From: an uncultured Streptococcus sp.
Lineage (GTDB): Bacteria > Bacillota > Bacilli > Lactobacillales > Streptococcaceae
DNA: 20,106 bases
Assembly (NCBI RefSeq): GCF_938020365.1
Contig: NZ_CALIIB010000034.1
Span: forward strand, 1 to 20,106
Direction of reading: 5' to 3'
Position 1 is the first letter of the stretch, and every line of letters starts with the position of its first letter. The notes beneath the pieces are model-generated. The model was not told where the DNA came from. It saw only the letters and a program-made list of their open reading frames with translations, and ran no database searches. Positions 1 through 4,834 of this stretch are shown here, piece after piece. The translations under genes and the position numbers were made by a program.

Positions 1-1
1 G

Positions 2-85
2 ATTCTTCGTGACACCTCCTACATCAACGGACGGATTGCCGAACTGGAAAAACTCAAGACTGCATTGGAGAACAAGAATGAGTGA
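2..85 (+). CDS. 3' end of an unidentified small gene (partial)
   Basis: An open frame enters from the left edge and ends at a TGA at 83-85. The visible 27 residues end in a charged, helical, coiled-coil-like stretch (IAELEKLKTALENKNE). Its stop overlaps the start of the next gene by 8 nt (ATG at 78, TGA at 83-85), the packing seen throughout this phage. That overlap is the main reason to believe in it, since too little is present to assign a function. The frame would extend further left if more sequence were available. Confidence 0.55.
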   Translation: MLRDTSYINGRIAELEKLKTALENKNE

Positions 86-275
86 TACGTTATCAACGGT
101 AATTTTTGCTTCCCTTGCAGGTCTGTTTGTTATCAATTACTATCTCGCCAAGAAGGATCACCAGAAAAGTGTTCAAGAATATCAAGAAACAGTTCAAGAG
201 CTTCTACGACTTGTTCGTGAATTTGATGCGTCGCACGCCGAAACCGGAAGCGGAAACCCCGAGACATCTTCCTGA
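78..275 (+). CDS. Small membrane-anchored coiled-coil protein
   Basis: This is a 65-residue protein with one hydrophobic helix near the N-terminus (about residues 8-24, VIFASLAGLFVINYYLA). A basic stop-transfer patch (KKDHQK) follows, then a charged heptad-like helix (about 28-50) and a short Ser/Glu-rich tail. This predicts an N-terminal anchor with a cytoplasmic coiled coil. I chose the ATG at 78 because GGAG lies at 67-70, seven bases upstream, and because it overlaps the stop of the preceding gene by 8 nt. An in-frame ATG at 9 has no such support and would add a non-hydrophobic extension. Small proteins of this design occur in phage lysis modules (spanin- or holin-like) and in many unknown accessory genes, so no function is claimed. 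Confidence 0.65.
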   Translation: MSDTLSTVIFASLAGLFVINYYLAKKDHQKSVQEYQETVQELLRLVREFDASHAETGSGNPETSS

Positions 276-292
276 ATTTCCGGTTGAGAAGT

Positions 293-309
293 GGATTGCG
301 TCACAATCC
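293..309 (+). other. Short hairpin after the small membrane gene
   Basis: GGATTG (293-298) and CAATCC (304-309) form a perfect 6-bp stem with a 5-nt loop, 18 nt past the stop of the 78-275 gene and just upstream of the promoter at 321. No T-tract follows, so it would be a weak terminator at best. It may instead mark the 3' end of the upstream transcript. Confidence 0.25.
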
Positions 310-320
310 CTTATGGCCGC

Positions 321-349
321 TTGACACCATCCCTCTTCACACTTACAAT
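321..349 (+). promoter_or_regulatory. Near-consensus sigma70-type promoter
   Basis: A perfect -35 hexamer TTGACA (321-326) is followed after exactly 17 nt by TACAAT (344-349), one base from consensus. Transcription should start near 355-357. This is the best promoter match I found in the window. No plausible gene follows before the terminator at 534-558, which suggests it makes a noncoding RNA or an attenuated leader. Confidence 0.7.
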
Positions 350-371
350 TAAATCATCTTCTTTCAGAAGA

Positions 372-452
372 GCCCTGGTAGGTTTACACGTCTTCTACTA
401 TCTCCCTTTTCACCCCTTTGTGACGTATAGAGTTCGATTCTCTCTCAGGGCA
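372..452 (+). other. tRNA-like element (acceptor stem + T-arm), non-canonical core
   Basis: GCCCTGG (372-378) pairs over 7 bp with TCAGGGC (445-451), with one G-T wobble, followed by an A at the discriminator position (452). Directly inside lies a T-arm: AGAG (429-432), a TTCGATT loop (433-439) and CTCT (440-443). The middle does not fold as a standard D-arm plus a 5-bp/7-nt anticodon arm. The best alternatives are GTAG/CTAC (378-381/395-398) and TCAC/GTGA (410-413/420-423) around a 6-nt loop. No anticodon can be read, so this is called tRNA-like and not a tRNA. No CCA is encoded (the sequence continues CGG). Confidence 0.35.
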
Positions 453-533
453 CGGGTTCAACCCCTCGCAGTACAAATGGCAGTTTCTGTGTATGTGATA
501 GTATAAGCTGAGGTTCAACAACTGAGGCTTAAC

Positions 534-558
534 AAGCCCCCGGCTATACCGGGGGCTT
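534..558 (+). terminator. Intrinsic terminator
   Basis: A perfect 10-bp GC-rich stem, AAGCCCCCGG (534-543) with CCGGGGGCTT (549-558), has a 5-nt CTATA loop and runs into TTTGTGTT. It lies downstream of the putative RNA and only 18 nt upstream of the next start codon. It therefore separates that RNA from the membrane-protein/nrdE unit, or attenuates expression into it. Confidence 0.85.
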
Positions 559-563
559 TGTGT

Positions 564-569
564 TACCAT
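564..569 (+). promoter_or_regulatory. Possible -10 element for leaderless transcription
   Basis: TACCAT fits the actinobacterial TANNNT -10 pattern. It ends 7 nt before the ATG at 577, so transcription would begin at the start codon. The ATG at 577 has no Shine-Dalgarno sequence (the upstream bases are terminator arm plus ACCATAATCACT), which fits a leaderless mRNA. There is no good -35 because the terminator stem occupies that position, and the overlapping CATAAT (567-572) is an alternative -10. Confidence 0.35.
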
Positions 570-576
570 AATCACT

Positions 577-813
577 ATGACTGAAACCAATCCAGAGATG
601 GAAAAAGCACTAGCTGACGTGCTAAAATTTGTTGATGAGAACACCAAAACCAGTGAGAAAAAACCGTTCTGGCCTGGTGTTATTTTTGCCTTCGTGCTTG
701 TTGCCGTAGGCTATTTGACGTTTGAATCGTGGTTTGCAATGGGACAATATATCCTAGCGTCCGTGGTTCTTTTGCTCTCTATGACGCCACTTTTAGTTGC
801 AGAAAAGGAATAA
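577..813 (+). CDS. Small two-helix membrane protein
   Basis: This 78-residue protein has a charged, helical N-terminal third (about 1-30, rich in Glu and Lys). Two hydrophobic segments follow, about residues 32-49 (WPGVIFAFVLVAVGYLTF) and 56-74, joined by a short loop, with a charged C-terminal end (AEKE). It is probably an integral membrane protein with both ends on the same side. It sits one base upstream of nrdE, and the nrdE ribosome-binding site lies inside its last codons, so the two are very likely co-transcribed. The start has no Shine-Dalgarno sequence, and leaderless translation is the best explanation. I do not recognise a family. Holin-like size and topology are possible, but the lysis genes lie elsewhere. 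Confidence 0.65.
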   Translation: MTETNPEMEKALADVLKFVDENTKTSEKKPFWPGVIFAFVLVAVGYLTFESWFAMGQYILASVVLLLSMTPLLVAEKE

Positions 814-814
814 C

Positions 815-2959
815 ATGAAAGAATATCTTCAACTCAATTCCCAGCTTAACCTGGTTGGTTCAGATGGTAAGCCGCAGTTCGAGAAAGACATCGAGGCGCT
901 AGAAAACTATATTGAGACTGAAATAAAACCGCGGGACTACTTCTTGGCTCACGGAATGAACTTGAAGGAAAAGTACAACTACCTCAATGAGAATATGTAC
1001 ATTGATAGCGAGGTGGTATGTAAGTACGGTTCTAAGTTTTTCTTTGATTTAGTCATGGAGATTGAAGAAAAGATTGGTCAGTTCGGGTTCTTTGAAACAT
1101 TCATGTCGGCATATAAGTTCTATCAGCAATACGCCTTGAAGAGCCGGGACGGCAAATGGTTCTTAGAAAACATTTGTGACCGGATTGTGCTCACCGCAGT
1201 GAGCTATTCCAGTAGTGAAGGTCATGCTAAAGATATGGCTCACTATATGGCTCAGAAGCGCTTTCAGCCTGCCACACCTACCTTCCTGAACGCTGGTCGC
1301 ATAGCAGGTGGAGAAGCGGTGTCCTGCTATCTTTTGCGAGTAGAAGACAACATGGAGTCGATCGGTGCCGCAATCACCAATTCGCTTCAGCTCTCGAAGC
1401 GAGGTGGTGGGGTTGCTTTGTCGCTCACGAACCTTCGTGAAGCCGGCGCTCCCATTCAAGGGATTGAAAACCAGTCCTCTGGGGTTATCCCGGTCATGAA
1501 GCTACTGGAAGATGCTTTTTCCTACGCCAACCAGCTTGGTGCTCGCCAAGGCGCAGGAGCGGTATATCTCAACGCACACCACCCAGATATCTTGAAGTTC
1601 CTAGACACTAAGCGGGAAAATGCGGATGAGAAGATCCGAATCAAAACCCTGTCGCTCGGCGTGGTGATTCCTGATATCACCTTTGATCTGGCACAGCGGA
1701 ACGAAGATATGTATCTGTTCAGTCCGTATGACATCTATAATGTCACGGGTCAGCCGCTAAGTGATCTGTCGGTGACGAAACACTATTATGAGTGGGTAGA
1801 AAATCCCGACATCAAGAAGACGAAGATTAGTGCTCGGCGACTTTTCCAAACCCTAGCAGAAATCCAGTTTGAGTCCGGCTATCCGTATATCCTGTTTGAA
1901 GACACCGCCAATAAGTACAATTGGTATCCAGAGCAGGGACGAATTAATATGTCGAACCTTTGTTCTGAAATCCTACAGGTAAACTCGGCGTCCCATTACT
2001 TTGATAATGGAGACCCCAGTTACACAGGGATGGATATTGCTTGTAACCTTGGATCTTTTAATGTGGCAAAAATGATGGAATGCAAGAGTTTCAAGGACTT
2101 CCAACAGACAGTAATGGCTGCGGTCAAGTTCCTCACCAATGTTTCGGAATCTGTCTCTAATAATAATGATTTCCCGGTACGAAGCATTCGCAATGGGGCC
2201 GCTCTTACTCGCTCTATTGGTTTGGGGCAGATGAATTTGCATGGCTATCTTATTACCCAAGGCATTGAGTACGGTTCTTCAGAAGCAATAGACTTTTTCC
2301 GCCGATACATGGCGCTCATTACTTACTGTGCGGAGTCCGCAACCATGGAGACAGCTAAGCTGACAGGGAAAGTAGCTTCCCGAGCGAATCAGTGGCAGTA
2401 TCTTGAAAAAATAAGGGCCTATAAGCGAGAAGCATCAAAGCTTCCTCAGGTGGGGCAAGGTACGCCTGAGTGGTTTAAGGAAGATGTGGATAGTCGATTT
2501 GAAGAGTTGTTCTATCGGGTTAAAGGTGACTTGTCTGATAATCCAGTAACCAACATGTACTTACAAGCAATTCCGCCGACTGGTTCAATTTCTTATCTCA
2601 CAAACGCCACCCCTGGTATTCAACCAGCGACAGACATTATCGAGACGCGAAAGGAAGGCAAGACGGGTCGCACATATGTGCCAACCTTTGGTGTAAATAA
2701 AGACAACTACCAATCAATTACAACCGCTTACAACCTTGACCAACAGCGAGTAATCGACATGTATGCAGCAGCAACTCCCTGGGTTGACCAGGGGATTTCC
2801 GCTGTGTTGTTCTACCCCAACACAGCGACTACCCGAGATGTAGTAAAGAACTACATCTACGCTCACAAACAGGGTCTCAAGACTCTTTACTACATGCGAG
2901 TTCGCCAACAAGCGCTTCCTGGCACTGAGGTTGCCGAATGCGTAAGCTGTGTTTTATAA
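815..2959 (+). CDS. nrdE: Class Ib ribonucleoside-diphosphate reductase, alpha subunit
   Basis: The product is the catalytic subunit that reduces ribonucleoside diphosphates to deoxyribonucleotides together with NrdF. The 714 residues match the usual NrdE length and lack an N-terminal ATP-cone, as expected for class Ib. Visible active-site features are the redox cysteines C171 (AVSCYLL) and C410 (ACNLGS), the NLCSE motif with radical cysteine C383 and E385, the radical-transfer tyrosines in LYYMR (about 692-693), and the C-terminal swinging pair C709/C712 (ECVSC). I chose the ATG at 815 for its AGAAAAGGAA site at 801-810 and one-base gap from the previous gene; an in-frame start at 797 would lie inside that gene. 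No intein or truncation is seen. The usual nrdI neighbour is missing, and nrdF follows only after an HTH-like gene. Confidence 0.97.
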   Translation: MKEYLQLNSQLNLVGSDGKPQFEKDIEALENYIETEIKPRDYFLAHGMNLKEKYNYLNENMYIDSEVVCKYGSKFFFDLVMEIEEKIGQFGFFETFMSAYKFYQQYALKSRDGKWFLENICDRIVLTAVSYSSSEGHAKDMAHYMAQKRFQPATPTFLNAGRIAGGEAVSCYLLRVEDNMESIGAAITNSLQLSKRGGGVALSLTNLREAGAPIQGIENQSSGVIPVMKLLEDAFSYANQLGARQGAGAVYLNAHHPDILKFLDTKRENADEKIRIKTLSLGVVIPDITFDLAQRNEDMYLFSPYDIYNVTGQPLSDLSVTKHYYEWVENPDIKKTKISARRLFQTLAEIQFESGYPYILFEDTANKYNWYPEQGRINMSNLCSEILQVNSASHYFDNGDPSYTGMDIACNLGSFNVAKMMECKSFKDFQQTVMAAVKFLTNVSESVSNNNDFPVRSIRNGAALTRSIGLGQMNLHGYLITQGIEYGSSEAIDFFRRYMALITYCAESATMETAKLTGKVASRANQWQYLEKIRAYKREASKLPQVGQGTPEWFKEDVDSRFEELFYRVKGDLSDNPVTNMYLQAIPPTGSISYLTNATPGIQPATDIIETRKEGKTGRTYVPTFGVNKDNYQSITTAYNLDQQRVIDMYAAATPWVDQGISAVLFYPNTATTRDVVKNYIYAHKQGLKTLYYMRVRQQALPGTEVAECVSCVL

Positions 2960-2965
2960 CACAGC
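2946..2965 (+). other. Stem-loop on the nrdE stop codon
   Basis: GCTGTGTT (2946-2953) and AACACAGC (2958-2965) form a perfect 8-bp stem with a TTAT loop that contains the first base of the nrdE TAA. No T-run follows, so it is a poor classical terminator. It could protect the nrdE mRNA 3' end or slow ribosomes or polymerase at the boundary. It lies immediately upstream of the next promoter. Confidence 0.45.
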
Positions 2966-2968
2966 AAG

Positions 2969-2996
2969 TTGTCTAGCCCTCAAAGATTTGTATAAT
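2969..2996 (+). promoter_or_regulatory. Promoter for the HTH-nrdF-helicase-recombination operon
   Basis: TTGTCT (2969-2974), a 16-nt spacer and a perfect TATAAT (2991-2996) lie 32 nt upstream of the ATG at 3029. The predicted transcript starts near 3002-3004 and its short leader contains the AGAAAGGAAGAGG ribosome-binding site. Genes from 3029 to 9355 overlap or nearly touch with no other promoter noted, so this probably drives them all. Confidence 0.65.
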
Positions 2997-3014
2997 GGGG
3001 GCATACACATACAC

Positions 3015-3026
3015 AGAAAGGAAGAG
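3015..3026 (+). promoter_or_regulatory. Ribosome-binding site of the HTH-like gene
   Basis: AGAAAGGAAGAG lies just before the ATG at 3029. It is a long match to an actinobacterial 16S anti-Shine-Dalgarno. With its flanks (3014-3029) it can pair over 16 nt, including two G-U pairs, with the loop of the dnaE leader stem-loop at 9394-9438. Confidence 0.7.
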
Positions 3027-3028
3027 GA

Positions 3029-3610
3029 ATGTATCGCTCAAAACAGCGGGTACATTGCGAATATCAAACTGATTTCTTTGATCGACTTGAACATTTTTTT
3101 AGCACGTCACAAAAGAAACTCACAATACCCCAAAAAGCTAAGCTTATTACAGCACCTGGCTTCTCCATTGCCACTGCAAAAGACCTGTTGTATTACAAAG
3201 GGAAGAAAACTCCATCAACCAATCGAGTAGTAGCATTAATGAATGCTACTCAAATGGATTTTGAAGAAGTAGTCTCCTACACGTACCATGCCAATCCTCG
3301 GATTCAAGTCAATGAATCCAATGAACCCAAAATAGTCCCTATGTATCAACCAGGGGGTAAATACTGTGCGTTTCGCTCTTGGGTGTTCCCATATCTTCGC
3401 CGGAATCTCCGCTATGCGAATTGGGAAGTGTTTACTCGAATTGTCGGATTTGACTACAACTCGGTAAAAGAACCTGAACAGCGAGTACCAATCTTGGAAT
3501 CAGCAATCTATATTCTTGAATTACTGAAGAAGATTGGCGTGAAAAACGTCAAATTCCAAGACATTCTTGTCATGGAACAACCTGCTTTACCTAGCGTAAA
3601 GGTAAGCTAG
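3029..3610 (+). CDS. Putative tandem-HTH DNA-binding protein between nrdE and nrdF
   Basis: This 193-residue protein belongs to no family I can name. Residues about 37-84 have the layout of a Cro/CI (Xre)-type helix-turn-helix: a short helix, a GFSIATAKDLL turn-helix, a GKKTPS linker, then VVALMNATQMDFEEVV. Residues about 120-180 (LRRNLRYANWEVFTRIVGF, then an EPEQRVPILESAIYILELL helix) look like a second, more diverged copy. The start is secured by the strong AGAAAGGAAGAGG site and by its own promoter. It ends 13 nt before nrdF and occupies the place where nrdI sits in typical class Ib operons. I see no flavin-binding NrdI features. The likely role is a transcriptional regulator, perhaps of the nrd/replication genes, but the HTH reading rests on pattern only. 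Confidence 0.6.
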   Translation: MYRSKQRVHCEYQTDFFDRLEHFFSTSQKKLTIPQKAKLITAPGFSIATAKDLLYYKGKKTPSTNRVVALMNATQMDFEEVVSYTYHANPRIQVNESNEPKIVPMYQPGGKYCAFRSWVFPYLRRNLRYANWEVFTRIVGFDYNSVKEPEQRVPILESAIYILELLKKIGVKNVKFQDILVMEQPALPSVKVS

Positions 3611-3620
3611 AAAGGAAGAA
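3609..3620 (+). promoter_or_regulatory. Ribosome-binding site of nrdF
   Basis: AGAAAGGAAGAA overlaps the stop codon of the HTH-like gene and precedes the ATG at 3624. It is exactly complementary over 12 nt to TTCTTCCTTTCT in the loop of the dnaE leader stem-loop (9394-9438). Pairing extends to 15 nt if one G-U pair is allowed. Confidence 0.75.
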
Positions 3621-3623
3621 GAA

Positions 3624-4589
3624 ATGGCTTTTACAGCCGTAGACTGGAACAACCTCAAGGATCAACTTGACCTTGATGTTTGGAATCGAATGACTGGCAA
3701 CTTCTGGTTGCCAGAAAAAATCCCGCTCAGTAATGACTTGCCCTCATGGAGTACCGTTCCGCGGGAAGAGCAGCTAGCGCTAGAGCGTGCCTTCGCGGGG
3801 CTCACTGTGCTAGATACCATTCAGAGCGAGGTAGGCGCACACGCGGTTGGGACTTATGCGCACAGTCACCATGAAGAGGCCTGTATGGCGTTCATTGGTG
3901 GCATGGAAGCGATTCATGCGCGTTCCTACAGTTCGATCTTTACGACGCTGAACAGCACTGAGCAGATCGAAGCTGCGTTTGAGTTTGCACACACTAATGC
4001 GAACCTTCAGGCTCAAGCACGAAGCATTGTTGAATACTACAAATCTCATACGGGGGATTTAGAGAGTCGGGAATTTTTCTGCCGAACCGCAAGCGTATTC
4101 CTAGAAAGCTTCCTGTTCTACTCAGGCTTCTATCCGGCTTTACGGCTTTGTGCAGAGGGGAAGTGCACAAATACCGCAGACATCATCCGGCTTATCATGC
4201 GTGATGAAGGTATTCATGGCTTCTACATTGGTCTGCGTGCCAAAGCCCTTTTTGACACCTTGCCGCAAGATCGGCAAGAGCTGCTTGCTGGACGTGCGCT
4301 TTTGTTTGTCCGTAAGCTCTATGAGCTTCAGGTTGATTATGTGCATGACCTATACGCTGACACCACGTGGGAAGAAGATGCACTAAAGTACTCCGCTTAT
4401 AACGCAAATAAAGCCCTCACTAACTTAGGGCTTCCTGTCGAGTTTAAGCCCGAAGAGGTAGATGTATCACCTGCCATTTTGGCTCAGATGACGCTGGAAA
4501 CCAATGAGACCCATGACTTCTTCTCTGGATCCGGTTCTTCATATATTCTCGCTAAAACGGAGGAGTTGAGCGATGACGACTGGAGCTGA
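3624..4589 (+). CDS. nrdF: Class Ib ribonucleotide reductase, beta (radical) subunit
   Basis: The product carries the dinuclear metal site and tyrosyl radical that start catalysis in NrdE. The 321 residues match family length. Expected metal ligands are visible at D64 (TVLDTIQ), E95 and H98 (MEAIHARSY), E161 (FLESFLF), and E195 and H198 (RDEGIHGF), with the radical tyrosine at Y102. Spacing agrees with class Ib enzymes. The acidic C-terminal tail that docks into NrdE is present but ends in DDDWS, so the aromatic or hydrophobic last residue usual in NrdF is missing. The last codons overlap the start of the next gene by 17 nt. Translation is from a strong site at 3609-3620. Without a phage NrdI, activation of a dimanganese centre would depend on host NrdI. 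Confidence 0.97.
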   Translation: MAFTAVDWNNLKDQLDLDVWNRMTGNFWLPEKIPLSNDLPSWSTVPREEQLALERAFAGLTVLDTIQSEVGAHAVGTYAHSHHEEACMAFIGGMEAIHARSYSSIFTTLNSTEQIEAAFEFAHTNANLQAQARSIVEYYKSHTGDLESREFFCRTASVFLESFLFYSGFYPALRLCAEGKCTNTADIIRLIMRDEGIHGFYIGLRAKALFDTLPQDRQELLAGRALLFVRKLYELQVDYVHDLYADTTWEEDALKYSAYNANKALTNLGLPVEFKPEEVDVSPAILAQMTLETNETHDFFSGSGSSYILAKTEELSDDDWS

Positions 4590-4833
4590 TAATCCTAATG
4601 TCTTGAAAGGGAAAGAGCTAGAGATTATCCCTTGGGAAGGACAGAAAGTGATCCTTCACAACCTAGCCAATACCGCAGCGGTAAAGGATATGAAGGCACG
4701 AGGGTTTCTTTGGCAAGAGAAGAAAGAAGATGGAACTCCCTTCTACTATTTTGATTTTGCCTATGGCACCGAAGAGATTTTCGTAAGTGTCTTGCAAGGG
4801 TTAGACTTCACTAAGTGGCGGAGGGAGAAATAA
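4573..4833 (+). CDS. 86-residue protein, possible split accessory domain of the helicase
   Basis: The start is the ATG at 4573 with GGAGGAG at 4559-4565, and its first 17 nt overlap the end of nrdF. The pattern VKDMKARGFLWQEKKEDGTPFYYFDF (about residues 36-61) recalls a small 'lysine-alpha-GF-W ... W/Y' module. That module is found at the N-terminus of some phage helicases and in other DNA-handling proteins. It lies one base upstream of the SNF2 helicase, which begins abruptly at its own Q-motif. I infer that the two may work as one enzyme, as separated N- and C-terminal parts. This is an inference from layout and a weak motif; otherwise it is a hypothetical protein. There are no membrane segments or cysteine clusters. 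Confidence 0.7.
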   Translation: MTTGADNPNVLKGKELEIIPWEGQKVILHNLANTAAVKDMKARGFLWQEKKEDGTPFYYFDFAYGTEEIFVSVLQGLDFTKWRREK

Positions 4834-4834
4834 T

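Larger units (their letters stand above)
356..560 (+). ncRNA. Putative structured noncoding RNA or attenuated leader (~200 nt)
   Basis: The boundaries come from the promoter at 321-349 and the intrinsic terminator at 534-558. The segment begins with a hairpin (TCTTCT 357-362 / AGAAGA 366-371, loop TTC). A tRNA-like fold at 372-452 follows, then a GGG/CCC mini-hairpin around TTCAA (454-464). Next comes an imperfect direct repeat, TGAGG(T/C)T(C/T)AACAA, at about 509-535, and then the terminator. The frames across it (for example 291-506) lack ribosome-binding sites and have atypical residue composition, so coding is unlikely. Alternatives are a degenerate tRNA locus or a regulatory leader of the downstream membrane-protein/nrdE unit, with read-through of the terminator as the control point. 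Confidence 0.45.

Noticed and set aside
242..285. 8-bp inverted repeat AACCGGAA / TTCCGGTT around the stop of the 78-275 gene
   Set aside because: A 28-nt loop and partial overlap with coding sequence make it compatible with chance; no function is evident.
372..452. A functional canonical tRNA
   Set aside because: The acceptor stem and T-arm fit, but no anticodon arm with a 7-nt loop and no D-arm of normal form can be drawn, so no isotype can be named.
291..506. Open frame of 71 codons in the gap before the 577 gene
   Set aside because: It has no ribosome-binding site and odd composition, and it overlaps the promoter and tRNA-like structure.
372..560. tmRNA
   Set aside because: There is no tag-peptide frame, the element is far too short, and the 5' end lacks the usual G-rich acceptor.
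384..647. - strand open frame of 87 codons
   Set aside because: It runs through the terminator and the 5' part of the 577 gene, with no ribosome-binding site or recognisable domain; it is a shadow frame.
797..814. Extended NrdE start six codons upstream
   Set aside because: It lies within the end of the 577 gene and lacks a suitable ribosome-binding site; the ATG at 815 has one and gives the normal NrdE N-terminus.
815..2959. Intein in NrdE (also considered for DnaE)
   Set aside because: Both proteins have normal length and uninterrupted motifs around the active sites, with no splice-junction signature.
3029..3610. NrdI flavodoxin at its usual position
   Set aside because: There is no flavin-binding pattern, and the protein has an HTH-like layout instead.
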